Source: an uncultured Clostridia bacterium (GTDB taxonomy: Bacteria; Bacillota; Clostridia; Oscillospirales; Ruminococcaceae). From it: a DNA stretch of 35,238 bases. A model generated the notes under the pieces. It had not been told where the DNA came from, searched no databases, and saw only the letters and a program-made list of their open reading frames with translations. Shown here one piece after another: positions 1 through 6,616 of the stretch; position 1 is the stretch's first letter, and each line of letters begins with the position of its first letter. The stretch is from contig CANQCL010000019.1 of NCBI GenBank assembly GCA_947589215.1, forward strand, positions 1 to 35,238. Direction: 5' to 3'. The position numbers were made by a program, and so were the translations under genes.

Positions 1-26
1 CCTGCTCTTTCTGATTTTTTGTTCAA

Positions 27-182
27 TTATGAGGCTTCGTTTTTTATTTGACCTCCCAAATTCAATGGCTGCACATCCCAGCGTATTAGTGTCTTTGGAA
101 AGAATACATACAAGGTCATTATTATGCTGTAACCTATTAATACGACTAAACCTACCATCGCGATTGCTATCTTTGTTTCCAT
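27..182 (-). CDS. Small single-pass membrane protein (51 aa)
   Basis: This short gene starts METKIAIAMV and ends KNEAS. Residues 5-29 are a continuous hydrophobic stretch that would span the membrane once, followed by FFPKTLIRW and a polar tail. An AAGGAG ribosome binding site lies about 7 nt before the ATG. It is the third gene of the leftward early operon, 12 nt beyond the stop of the gene at 195-470. I do not recognise the family. Small membrane peptides in prophage early operons include superinfection-exclusion proteins, but nothing in the sequence shows that role here. Confidence 0.6.
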   Translation of the reverse strand: METKIAIAMVGLVVLIGYSIIMTLYVFFPKTLIRWDVQPLNLGGQIKNEAS

Positions 183-194
183 TTTTTCAACTCC

Positions 195-470
195 TTAACT
201 TGTCTTTCTACGTGGTACACTGAAATACTTAATAACTGCACTTATCTCAGCCATTTTCTCTTTGCCAAAATCACAGCTAGGGAAGTCTGGTCTGTTATAT
301 AGATTCTGAACAGTGTTAAGACTCCAGCCTGTTAATTCTGCCATTTCACGTATGCTGATAAACCTAAGAACCTTAGTGTTCTCAGAGAGTTGCTTTTGCA
401 AGGTCAATAGTTCTTTAAACTTTTCAAGCTCTTTGTCTAGATCGTAATCTGGCTCAAATCCTATTCTCAT
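195..470 (-). CDS. Small HTH DNA-binding protein, excisionase-like
   Basis: A protein of 91 residues. The N-terminal half (about residues 10-40) is charged and probably coiled-coil (DLDKELEKFKELLTLQKQ). The C-terminal half contains a probable helix-turn-helix, with SIREMAELTGWSLNTVQNLY as the turn and recognition helix, followed by FPSCDFGKEKMAE. That layout resembles excisionase or MerR-like winged-helix proteins of phages, where a residue pattern for substrate choice (RPDFP) follows the helix. The ATG at 470 is preferred over the GTG three codons upstream, because GGGAGGTG lies 7 nt before it and the GTG overlaps that site. It is the second gene of the leftward operon beginning at 716. The DNA-binding role is fairly clear; excisionase versus early regulator is not settled. 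Confidence 0.7.
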   Translation of the reverse strand: MRIGFEPDYDLDKELEKFKELLTLQKQLSENTKVLRFISIREMAELTGWSLNTVQNLYNRPDFPSCDFGKEKMAEISAVIKYFSVPRRKTS

Positions 471-506
471 TTTTTTCACCTCCCCTACTCTCTCTTTCCC
501 TCTGCT

Positions 507-716
507 TTATGAGGCTTCTGTGATTCCATATAATTCATTTGGTGTTGCCTTTAATGCTTTTGCGATTTTCAGAACATCATCAGTCTCAATATTCTTTCTA
601 CCACACAAAATATTACTAAATTGCTGTTCAGTATATCCTGCCCTTTTCGCTACAACTTTTTGTTTCAAACCTTGCTCATTTAAAATCTTACGAATGTTTT
701 GGGCAACTATACACAT
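507..716 (-). CDS. Cro-like helix-turn-helix regulator
   Basis: A 69-residue protein that is almost entirely one HTH_3 (lambda repressor/Cro type) domain: NIRKILNEQGLKQKVVAKRA, then GYTEQQFSNILCGRKNIETD, then KIAKALKATPNELYG. Position and size fit a Cro-type antirepressor that drives early lytic genes leftward. The start at 716 is chosen because AAAGGAGGTG sits just upstream of the ATG; a longer reading would begin inside the leader. It is the first gene downstream of the promoter with TTGACA at 786-791, whose spacer is a perfect operator palindrome. It is divergent from the CI-like gene at 875. Family and role are well supported by sequence and context. Confidence 0.82.
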   Translation of the reverse strand: MCIVAQNIRKILNEQGLKQKVVAKRAGYTEQQFSNILCGRKNIETDDVLKIAKALKATPNELYGITEAS

Positions 717-761
717 ATCACCACCTCCTTTTATCTGTCTCAAGTTTCTTGGCTGTGTTTA

Positions 762-852
762 TATAATATCACAAGTAATTTGTGATGTCAATACTTTTTT
801 TCAAAAAATTTGAGATTTTTTTATTGACATTCTAATATATCTGTGATAATAT
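762..852. promoter_or_regulatory. Divergent promoters and operators of the prophage A switch
   Basis: Rightward promoter: TTGACA at 824-829, a 17-bp spacer, TAATAT at 847-852, firing the CI-like gene. Leftward promoter on the minus strand: TTGACA (plus 786-791), a 17-bp spacer, TATTAT (plus 763-768), firing the Cro-like operon. The leftward spacer is exactly the palindrome TCACAA-GTAAT-TTGTGA (769-785), so a repressor bound there would block RNA polymerase. The rightward promoter carries one matching half-site, TGTGATA, just at its -10. A looser palindrome, TCAAA-AAA-TTTGA, lies between them at 801-813. Operator assignment is inference from symmetry and placement. Confidence 0.8.
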
Positions 853-874
853 GTTTTAAAAGGTCGGTGAAAAT

Positions 875-1576
875 ATGAGTATTGGAAGTAGAATAAAGGA
901 ACGAAGAGAAGAGTTAGGATACACACAACCCCAACTTGCACAACTAGTAGGTGTTTCAAAAGGAACTATTGGTAATTATGAAAGCAATATAAGTTCACCT
1001 AACGAAAACATACTCTTTAAGCTGTTTGATGTTTTGAAGTGTGATGCTAATTTTCTATATCAAGATGATATTGATTTAGAACATTTTGATAAATTTTCAT
1101 CTTCTGAAAGACAAATAATAAAAAAATACCGCACTCTTGATGAGCACGGTAAAAAAATTGTTAATTTTACTTTAAATGAAGAATACGAGCGTTGTATATA
1201 TATTGAAAAACCACCGGTAATAGAATTACCATTTTCTCTTTTAAAGGCTTCAGCTGGTTCAGGAGATTGGCTTGATGATGAACAATTTGATACTATTTCG
1301 GTACAAGATAAACCAGAGGCTAGAAAAGCCGATATTGTCATTGAAGTCGACGGAGATAGTATGTTACCTGAATATGCAAATGGTGATAAGGTTTTTGTAA
1401 GACTTCAGCCAAGCATATTTGAAAACGAAATAGGTATATTCATTGTCAATGGTTCAGGCTTTATTAAGAAAATGGGTAAGGGTGAATTAATCTCCACAAA
1501 TCCTGAATTTGATAATATACCTATATACGATTATACCGAGTTAAGATGTGTGGGCAAGGTTATTGGAAAGGTATAA
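875..1576 (+). CDS. CI/LexA-like phage repressor with S24 autopeptidase
   Basis: A protein of 233 residues. An N-terminal HTH_3 DNA-binding domain covers about residues 5-60 (GYTQPQLAQLVGVSKGTIGN), followed by a linker and a C-terminal S24 peptidase domain. The probable autocleavage bond is Ala127-Gly128 in KASAGSGDW. The catalytic serine is Ser162 in DGDSMLPEY, and the lysine is Lys198 in GSGFIKKMG. In this family, RecA filaments formed during DNA damage trigger self-cleavage and prophage induction. All catalytic elements are present, so the repressor should be SOS-cleavable. It is transcribed from the promoter at 824-852, and the ribosome site (AGGTCGGTG) is weak, as is usual for repressor genes. 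A LexA-type host regulator is unlikely given the prophage context. Confidence 0.9.
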   Translation: MSIGSRIKERREELGYTQPQLAQLVGVSKGTIGNYESNISSPNENILFKLFDVLKCDANFLYQDDIDLEHFDKFSSSERQIIKKYRTLDEHGKKIVNFTLNEEYERCIYIEKPPVIELPFSLLKASAGSGDWLDDEQFDTISVQDKPEARKADIVIEVDGDSMLPEYANGDKVFVRLQPSIFENEIGIFIVNGSGFIKKMGKGELISTNPEFDNIPIYDYTELRCVGKVIGKV

Positions 1577-1583
1577 ATAAAAA

Positions 1584-1618
1584 TATCCCCATCAGTACCG
1601 TAAATACTGATAGGGATA
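1584..1618. terminator. Long hairpin after the repressor gene
   Basis: TATCCCcATCAGTA pairs with TACTGATaGGGATA around the loop CCGTAAA, giving a 13-14 bp stem beginning 7 nt after the repressor stop. On the plus strand no T-run follows, so it is a poor intrinsic terminator for the repressor. On the minus strand it is followed by TTTTTATTT and would terminate leftward transcription. It may act as a barrier or an RNA-stabilising hairpin between the repressor and the cargo genes. Confidence 0.55.
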
Positions 1619-1702
1619 CAGGCAAAATATAGATATTTCTTCTATACTTCGACAAAAATATTATACGACATTTTCAAGATAATGTCAATAGGAGGTAAAA
1701 TT

Positions 1703-1963
1703 ATGGTTTGTCCAAAATGTGGAAGTGAAAATATTCAAGTCGTTTCACAGCAAAAAGTTACTGGTAAGGTAACAGATACTAGGAAAAATAAAGGATTTGG
1801 TTGGTGTAAAGGTTGTATTATGACTTGCGTAATTGGACCATTTGGCTGGCTTTGTGGACTTTGCGGAATGGGAAAAACCAAAGGAAAGTTTGAAGATAAC
1901 CGAACAACAACTAACGAAATCTTATACTGCTGCATGAATTGCGGTAATCAGTTTAAAAAATGA
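1703..1963 (+). CDS. Small zinc-ribbon protein
   Basis: An 86-residue protein that starts MVCPKCGSENIQVV and ends CCMNCGNQFKK. The first CxxC pair (CPKC, residues 3-6) and the last (CMNC) form a classic four-cysteine zinc ribbon. The middle holds further cysteines in WCKGCIMTC and a hydrophobic Gly-rich stretch (IGPFGWLCGLCGMG) that could lie in or on a membrane. The ATG at 1703 is preferred to one at 1682, since AGGAGGT lies between them 7 nt before 1703. It overlaps the next gene (ATGA), so the two are translationally coupled. Lying between repressor and integrase, it is probably carried cargo expressed in the lysogen. Function unknown. Confidence 0.7.
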   Translation: MVCPKCGSENIQVVSQQKVTGKVTDTRKNKGFGWCKGCIMTCVIGPFGWLCGLCGMGKTKGKFEDNRTTTNEILYCCMNCGNQFKK

Positions 1964-2337
1964 AAAAGAACAAGTATTACTATCTAAGACTTATTTGGAT
2001 TAAATCTATGCATATCGGAGAACAACTTGGATGTCATCAATTACCTGAACGCAGTTTCTTTTTTAGACAATACCAATTTCCTGTTTGTGCAAGATGTTGC
2101 GGTGTTCTAATTGGTGAAATATCTGCTATCATTATGCTTATATTAGGATTTAAAACACCAATATACATAGATATAATTTTTATGTCACTTATGTTTATTG
2201 ATTGGTTTATTCAATTTATTGGATTGATTGAATCAAATAATGTTCGTCGACTGCTTACAGGAATATTAGGTGGATATGGATGTTGGTCTATCTTCTTTAA
2301 AGTGATTATATTTATTATTAACACTAAACTTAACTAA
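1960..2337 (+). CDS. DUF2085-family membrane protein
   Basis: A 125-residue protein. The segment CHQLPERSFF, a spacer, then PVCARCCGVLIGE matches the signature I associate with DUF2085 (a conserved C-H-PERSF followed by a CARC cluster leading into a membrane helix). Three hydrophobic segments follow at about residues 48-66, 67-90 and 95-120. The cysteines could bind a metal or form disulfides; the biochemical role of the family is unknown to me. The ATG overlaps the stop of the zinc-ribbon gene as ATGA and has no good ribosome site of its own, so translation should depend on the upstream gene. The pair looks like lysogenic-conversion cargo. Confidence 0.72.
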   Translation: MKKNKYYYLRLIWIKSMHIGEQLGCHQLPERSFFFRQYQFPVCARCCGVLIGEISAIIMLILGFKTPIYIDIIFMSLMFIDWFIQFIGLIESNNVRRLLTGILGGYGCWSIFFKVIIFIINTKLN

Positions 2338-2341
2338 ATAA

Positions 2342-2427
2342 AAACGCCCCTGCTGAGTTGCAGCTCAACAGAGGCTAACGAATTAATCCCGATCGCTAAA
2401 AAGGGCTAATTCTGCCCTTTTATTTTA
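2342..2427. terminator. Terminator region between cargo genes and integrase
   Basis: Two hairpins are visible. The first (about 2350-2372) pairs CTGCTGAG with CTCAACAG with one mismatch. The second is a stronger intrinsic terminator, AAAAGGGC (2399-2406), loop TAATTCT, GCCCTTTT (2414-2421), followed by ATTTTA. The second is symmetric in its A/T flanks and should work in both directions. It separates transcription of the repressor-side cargo from the integrase gene. Confidence 0.8.
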
Positions 2428-2466
2428 GCATAACATTTTTTGTATGTCAAGATAGGAGGAAAAATA

Positions 2467-3627
2467 ATGGGAAGAACTAAAAGCAGGGCTAATGGAGACG
2501 GCACTTTCTTTTATAATGAAACTAAAAAACTTTGGGTAGGACAGATAACTTTAGGCGTTCAGGATAACGGCAAGCCAAAGAGAGTAACTAAGTATGGAAA
2601 AACAAGAAAAGAAGTGAAAGCCAAGATTGAGGAATACAAGTCAGAGCTTGGCGGTAGGGAAGTACCGAACAAGAACAGCATTACACTAGTTGAGTTAATG
2701 GAGCAGCTTGCCCAACAGAGCTATGATTTAAACGAAATAACAGAATCAACATATTACCGAAAGAAAGAGACGATTAAAATATATAAAAAGCATAACATTT
2801 CAAATATACCTATTCAACATATTACTGAACAAGATGTGCTTGAGTTTTATAAATCAATTACAAACTATTCAAATTCAGTAATAGGGAAGCTATGCGGTAT
2901 TTTGAAGTCTACACTAAAAGAGGCTATACGATTGCGAATTATCAACGTAAATGTTGCAGAATATGTAAAGCTGCCTAAGTCAGATAAACCTGACAAAAAG
3001 GTAGAAGCATTTACAATAGAGGAGCAGAAAGAACTGATCAAGGCATTAAATAAAGGAAATGTTTTATACAAAAATCAGTTGTTACTCAGTATGTACACAG
3101 GAATGAGAATGGGCGAGATAAATGCCTTAACCATTGATTGTATTGATTTAGATAACAACAAAATAGAAGTTAAGCGCACCATAGCGCGAGGTGAGAAAGG
3201 AAAGCCAATGCTAGGTAAGACGGCTAAGACCAAAGCCGGACAAAGAACAATAATGCTAAATGACATAGCTAAAAGAATTATAAAAGCGGCTCTATCTGAA
3301 GCAAAAGACAATGAAAATCACTTGATTTTTTTAGATAAACGTGGTAAACTAATAGCAACATCACAAGTAAATAGTGAATTGAAAAGACTTTGTCAAAAAC
3401 ATAATATCGGTAAGGGTTGGAACGTCAATCAACATATGTTAAGGCACACTTATGCAACTAGGTGTATAGAAAGCGGAATGCCTGCAACTGTGTTGCAAAA
3501 GATACTAGGACACACCGATATAAGTACCACATTAAACACTTATTGCGATGTGTTTGCAGAGTATGAAAGACAGAATGTAGATCAGAGTTATGACTACTTT
3601 GTAAAGTCTGGTCTTGTGTTGCAGTAG
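2467..3627 (+). CDS. int: Tyrosine-family phage integrase
   Basis: A site-specific recombinase of 386 residues. The N-terminal part (residues 1-60) is a basic arm-binding domain (AP2-like, with GDGTFFYNETKKLWVGQI). A SAM-like core-binding domain follows to about residue 170, then the catalytic domain. Visible catalytic residues are Arg214 in YTGMRMGEINAL, His323-x-x-Arg326 in HMLRHTYAT, His349 in LGHTD and the nucleophile Tyr359 in TTLNTYCD. The start at 2467 is chosen for AGGAGG 6-7 nt upstream; an ATG at 2440 lies before that site. The gene reads toward the tRNA 3'-end remnant at 3761-3771, its likely attachment site, 134 nt beyond the stop. The product should catalyse insertion and, with the small HTH protein as a possible helper, excision. 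All key residues are intact. Confidence 0.95.
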   Translation: MGRTKSRANGDGTFFYNETKKLWVGQITLGVQDNGKPKRVTKYGKTRKEVKAKIEEYKSELGGREVPNKNSITLVELMEQLAQQSYDLNEITESTYYRKKETIKIYKKHNISNIPIQHITEQDVLEFYKSITNYSNSVIGKLCGILKSTLKEAIRLRIINVNVAEYVKLPKSDKPDKKVEAFTIEEQKELIKALNKGNVLYKNQLLLSMYTGMRMGEINALTIDCIDLDNNKIEVKRTIARGEKGKPMLGKTAKTKAGQRTIMLNDIAKRIIKAALSEAKDNENHLIFLDKRGKLIATSQVNSELKRLCQKHNIGKGWNVNQHMLRHTYATRCIESGMPATVLQKILGHTDISTTLNTYCDVFAEYERQNVDQSYDYFVKSGLVLQ

Positions 3628-3760
3628 GTACTGCAATTATGATTATTTTTCTTAAAGTTTGTGCATTTTTTAAATTATTTTGAACTTAAAATTTACGGTT
3701 TTACCGAGTGTAAACGTCCATATGTCCTATCACCTTGAACTAAAATATTGTATTTTCTTT

Positions 3761-3771
3761 TCTCTCCGCCA
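3761..3771 (+). other. Attachment-site remnant: tRNA-Ser-like 3' end
   Basis: TCTCTCCGCCA reads as the last acceptor-stem strand (TCTCTCC), a G discriminator base and CCA, as expected for a serine tRNA beginning GGAGAGA. No T-arm or other tRNA part precedes it, so this is the short copy left when an element integrates into a tRNA 3' end. The intact gene should lie at the other end of prophage A, left of the window. A strong terminator follows 20 nt downstream. The match is short, so assignment rests on composition and position beside the integrase. Confidence 0.6.
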
Positions 3772-3791
3772 ACGGCGAGTCGCCACAGACG

Positions 3792-3823
3792 GTTCACGTA
3801 CTAATTTGTACGTGAACTTTTTT
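3792..3823 (+). terminator. Intrinsic terminator downstream of the tRNA remnant
   Basis: GTTCACGTAC, loop TAATTT, GTACGTGAAC, then TTTTTTATT: a perfect 10-bp stem with a T-run. It probably belonged to the tRNA gene before prophage A inserted. The surrounding stretch 3628-3978 contains no gene I can support; it holds the integrase-side attachment region, this terminator and the terminator at 3937-3966. Confidence 0.88.
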
Positions 3824-3936
3824 ATTTGCACTTACATTTAATTTTATACTCCTATACGATTATGTTGTACACGACTACCGTTTTGCTTTTGCAGAACGTG
3901 GTTTTTGTTTAATGTATAATTATTACTGAAAAAATA

Positions 3937-3966
3937 AAAACCGCCCTAGCTAGGACGGTTTTTTTA
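3937..3966. terminator. Bidirectional terminator
   Basis: AAAACCG-C-CCTAG pairs with CTAGG-A-CGGTTTT. The stem is flanked by A-run and T-run (TTTTTTT on plus, TTTTTATTTTTT on minus), so it can stop transcription both ways. On the minus strand it directly follows the stop of the Asn/Gln-rich gene at 3979. Confidence 0.85.
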
Positions 3967-3978
3967 GCGAGGATAAGA

Positions 3979-4143
3979 TTAATTGCATCCTGGGCCGTTT
4001 TGTCTTTTGCTGTTGTCAGAATTATTATTCTGGTTTGAGTTAGACCACTGATTATTTTCAGAATTTCTATTTTTGTTTTGATTTTGGTTTTTGTTCTGAC
4101 TCTGATTTTGGTTTTTGTTTTGATTTTGATTTTTTTCAGACAT
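3979..4143 (-). CDS. Small Asn/Gln/Lys-rich low-complexity protein (54 aa)
   Basis: After MSEK the sequence is built from NQNK and NQSQ repeats up to about residue 27, then an Asn/Ser-rich stretch (NNQWSNSNQNNNSDNSK), and ends NGPGCN with a single cysteine. It is strongly hydrophilic, with no domain, no signal peptide and no membrane segment. The start at 4143 is fixed by AAAGGAGGG 6 nt upstream. A good ribosome site and a matching terminator argue that it is expressed. I do not recognise a family. Low-complexity Q/N proteins of this size in Firmicutes include spore-associated proteins, but no sporulation signature is evident. Confidence 0.65.
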   Translation of the reverse strand: MSEKNQNQNKNQNQSQNKNQNQNKNRNSENNQWSNSNQNNNSDNSKRQNGPGCN

Positions 4144-4294
4144 TTTTATCCCTCCTTTGCTGTTACTAGTTTTTGCAATAACAAAAAAAATATTCATAAA
4201 ATTTTCAGCTGTTAAGAACAGCAAAAGAATATTTATCATACGATAAAAGGGAAGTTAAAATCAAAATCGCATTTTAAAAGGTGAAAGGAGGATT

Positions 4295-4309
4295 GCTCTA
4301 AGACAGAGC
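4295..4309 (+). promoter_or_regulatory. Hairpin between ribosome binding site and start codon of the CHAP gene
   Basis: AAAGGAGG (4284-4291) is 27 nt before the only ATG (4319), too far for normal use. Between them GCTCT (4295-4299) and AGAGC (4305-4309) can pair around AAGAC. Folding would remove 15 nt and bring the effective spacing to about 12 nt. No other start codon (ATG, GTG or TTG) in the reading frame lies at a better distance. That the hairpin sets translation efficiency is inference. Confidence 0.45.
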
Positions 4310-4318
4310 AAACTGCTA

Positions 4319-4984
4319 ATGGGAATAAAGTACAACAAATCTTTAGGTAAAAGGCTAGCCGATTTCAGCAGCAAATACTATAATCCGCCGTTAAATACAG
4401 CGTCCAAAGGTCAGTGCGTATGGTATACTCAGGGGCGTGCAAATGAAAAAATTGGTGTATATGTAGGTGCAAGGGGAAACGGCAGAGATGTTTATGAGAG
4501 CTGTAAAAAAGACGGCTTTCAGGTATCAAAGTATCCTAAGACAAATTCAATAGCCTGCTATAACGGCGGCACATACGGTCACGTAAGATATGTTGAGTAT
4601 GTAATAGCCGACAATGTATATTATACAGAATCAAATGAAAATTCTGACAATGTTCTTAATGCAAGCGACGGAATACTAAAGAAGATGTCTCTTACAAACT
4701 GGATGAACCAGCCTAATCTTCAGGGACACGTAGTTTTGAAGAAAGAGAAGCTGATAAACTTCAAGATAACGACAGCAAGTAAGAAGATAGGGTTATATAA
4801 GTCGAGCAATACCAAAAAGAAGAGCAGAGTTAAATTAGTTAAAACAGGAACGGTAAAGGTAGTAGCTGGAAGCGGAAGGATAAAAAACGGCAGGGATATA
4901 GTAAAGGTATTATACGACAACCGCTATTACTGGGCGATAAGAACGACAAAAGCAAAGATAAAGCAATTAAAAAGAGTGAAATAG
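4319..4984 (+). CDS. CHAP-domain peptidoglycan hydrolase with SH3-like C-terminus
   Basis: A protein of 221 residues. The N-terminal CHAP amidase/endopeptidase domain covers about residues 20-140. Its cysteine is Cys33 in SKGQCVWYTQGRA, its histidine is His88 in YGHVRYVEYV, and an acidic/amide partner lies in YYTESNENS just after. CHAP enzymes cut peptidoglycan amide bonds. Residues 147-221 are very Lys-rich and beta-like (KKIGLYKSS, IVKVLYDNRYYWAI), consistent with an SH3-type wall-binding domain. There is no signal peptide, as in phage endolysins that need a holin. Neither prophage shows another lysin here, yet this gene lies in the chromosomal interval beside prophage A. It may be a stranded endolysin or a host or bacteriocin-type lysin. 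A strong terminator follows. Confidence 0.82.
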   Translation: MGIKYNKSLGKRLADFSSKYYNPPLNTASKGQCVWYTQGRANEKIGVYVGARGNGRDVYESCKKDGFQVSKYPKTNSIACYNGGTYGHVRYVEYVIADNVYYTESNENSDNVLNASDGILKKMSLTNWMNQPNLQGHVVLKKEKLINFKITTASKKIGLYKSSNTKKKSRVKLVKTGTVKVVAGSGRIKNGRDIVKVLYDNRYYWAIRTTKAKIKQLKRVK

Positions 4985-4999
4985 ACTTGATAATTCAAC

Positions 5000-5031
5000 A
5001 CCGCAGATAATTTTTCTGCGGTAATTTTTTT
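5000..5031 (+). terminator. Intrinsic terminator after the CHAP gene
   Basis: ACCGCAGA, loop TAATTTT, TCTGCGGT, then AATTTTTTTG: an 8-bp GC-rich stem with a T-run, 16 nt after the stop codon at 4982-4984. Confidence 0.88.
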
Positions 5032-5046
5032 GTTATAAAATTTCTC

Positions 5047-5103
5047 TTGACAAAAGCTTTATTATAGTGTAATATAACAATTGATATATAACAAATGTTA
5101 TAT
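5047..5103 (+). promoter_or_regulatory. Promoter and TetR-type operator of the exporter operon
   Basis: TTGACA (5047-5052), a 17-bp spacer and TAATAT (5070-5075) form a strong promoter. Just downstream is a perfect 18-bp palindrome, ATATAACA-AA-TGTTATAT (5086-5103). A second copy of the half-site ATATAACA lies at 5072-5079 over the -10, followed by an imperfect partner. This suggests one full and one degenerate operator for the TetR protein encoded next, giving autoregulation. Repressor binding is inferred from symmetry and placement. Confidence 0.78.
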
Positions 5104-5117
5104 AAAGAGGTGATAAA

Positions 5118-5690
5118 ATGCCGCCTAAGGTCAAGGTTACTAAAGAGGATATTATTTCGGCGTCTGTTGATATTATACGGAAGTACGGAGCAGAAGGACT
5201 GAATGCAAGGTCTATAGCAGATAAACTGGGTTGTTCCACCCAGCCGATTTACAGTAATTATTCCACTATGGAAAAGTTGAAAGCAGATGTTATAAAATAT
5301 GCAGGTGTGATTTATCAAGAGTACAATAAACGTGCAGTAAAAGACGCTGATTATCCTGCTTATAAAGCAATAGGAATGTATTATATCCGCTTTGCAAAAG
5401 AGGAGAGGGAATTGTTTAAACTTCTTTTTATGCGTGATCGTTCAAAGGAAAAAATGCAAAATGATAAAGAGGAGTTTGCAGATATAATTGATCTTGTATC
5501 TCAAAGCATAGGGATAAGCAAGGACGAGGCTTATCTTTTTCATACAGAGATGTGGATATACGTTCACGGAATAGCAGTAATGATTGTAACTTCATATTTA
5601 GATTGGGATACTGAAACTATAAGTCAAATGCTAACAGATATATATCAAGGATTGAAAATAACATATCAGAATAGGAGGACGAATAAATGA
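5118..5690 (+). CDS. TetR-family transcriptional regulator
   Basis: A protein of 190 residues. Residues 8-55 form the TetR DNA-binding domain (KEDIISASVDIIRKYGAEGL, ARSIADKLGCSTQPIYSNYS). The remainder is all-helical with hydrophobic patches (YLFHTEMWIYVHGIAVMIVT), matching the ligand-binding and dimerisation part. Such proteins repress exporter genes until a small molecule binds. It is the first gene of a three-gene operon; its TGA overlaps the ATG of the ABC ATPase (ATGA). It probably binds the palindrome at 5086-5103. The inducer is unknown. A GAGGTG ribosome site precedes the ATG. Confidence 0.9.
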   Translation: MPPKVKVTKEDIISASVDIIRKYGAEGLNARSIADKLGCSTQPIYSNYSTMEKLKADVIKYAGVIYQEYNKRAVKDADYPAYKAIGMYYIRFAKEERELFKLLFMRDRSKEKMQNDKEEFADIIDLVSQSIGISKDEAYLFHTEMWIYVHGIAVMIVTSYLDWDTETISQMLTDIYQGLKITYQNRRTNK

Positions 5691-6616
5691 ACGTTATTGA
5701 AATAAATGGGTTGACCAAAAAATTCAAAGACGTTACAGCGGTCAAGGATTTGAGTTTCAAAGTTAAAGAGGGGGAACTTTTTGCGTTTTTGGGATTAAAC
5801 GGAGCAGGCAAGAGTACGACTATCTCAATAATGTGCGGTCAGCTTGAAAAGGATAAGGGCAAGGTTATTATCGACGGAGCTGACCTTGACAGCAACGTTG
5901 ACAGGATTAAAAGTGAGTTGGGAGTTGTTTTTCAGAACTCGGTTTTGGATAAGGCTTTGACGGTAAAAGATAATTTGCAGAGCCGTGCGGCTCTTTACGG
6001 AATAACTGGTAAAAGGTTTAAGCAAAAACTAAGAGAGCTTTCTGAACTTTTGGAATTTGAGGACTTGCTCAAACGTACAGTCAGCAAGCTGTCGGGCGGT
6101 CAGCGGAGGAGGATTGATATAGCAAGGGCATTGCTTCACAGCCCGAAAATTCTTATTCTTGACGAGCCTACCACAGGTCTTGATCCGCAGACGAGAAAAA
6201 CCCTTTGGAATGTTGTTTCACAGCTTAGAAAAGAAAATCAAATGACAGTATTTCTTACAACCCATTATATGGAGGAGGCTTCCGACGCAGATTACGTTGT
6301 GATTTTAGACAACGGAGTAATTGCCGCAGAGGGTACGCCTTTGCAGTTAAAGAATACATATACGGGAGATTTTATCACGCTTTATAATTTAACAAAAGAG
6401 CAGGCGGATATGTTAGGAATGAAATATGAAACGATTCGTGACGGCTTTCGCATAGCTGTGCCGAATACAGAGGCGGCTACTGAATTGATAGTCAAATATC
6501 CTAAGGTATTTAAAGACTATGAAATATTAAAGGGTAAAATGGACGATGTGTTCCTTGCTGTAACGGGCAAAAAACTAACAGAAGCGGAAAACACTTCAAA
6601 GGAGGAATATAAATGA
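5687..6616 (+). CDS. ABC transporter ATP-binding protein (ABC-2/DrrA type)
   Basis: A cytoplasmic ATPase of 309 residues. Walker A is GLNGAGKST at residues 36-44 (Lys42). The signature is LSGGQRRRIDIARAL, Walker B with catalytic Glu is ILILDEPTTGLD, and the switch histidine is in TTHYMEEA. The C-terminal 90 residues form the extension usual in DrrA-like exporters (MDDVFLAVTGKKL). It energises the permease encoded next, with overlapping ATGA junctions on both sides, so the operon is tightly coupled. Likely substrates for this class are drugs, antimicrobial peptides or polyketide-like compounds; the sequence does not choose among them. All nucleotide-binding motifs are intact. Confidence 0.95.
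   Translation: MNVIEINGLTKKFKDVTAVKDLSFKVKEGELFAFLGLNGAGKSTTISIMCGQLEKDKGKVIIDGADLDSNVDRIKSELGVVFQNSVLDKALTVKDNLQSRAALYGITGKRFKQKLRELSELLEFEDLLKRTVSKLSGGQRRRIDIARALLHSPKILILDEPTTGLDPQTRKTLWNVVSQLRKENQMTVFLTTHYMEEASDADYVVILDNGVIAAEGTPLQLKNTYTGDFITLYNLTKEQADMLGMKYETIRDGFRIAVPNTEAATELIVKYPKVFKDYEILKGKMDDVFLAVTGKKLTEAENTSKEEYK

Larger units (their letters stand above)
1..3771. mobile_element. Prophage A, integrase end (left side beyond the window)
   Basis: The segment combines divergent CI-like and Cro-like regulators, two accessory genes and a tyrosine integrase pointing at a short tRNA 3'-end-like sequence at 3761-3771. That arrangement is typical of the lysogeny module of a temperate element. 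Structural genes would lie to the left, outside the window. Everything right of 3771 (a tRNA-type terminator, then metabolic and exporter genes) looks like chromosome. The right boundary is inferred from the remnant. The left boundary is not visible. An integrative plasmid or conjugative element with the same module is the alternative. Confidence 0.75.
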
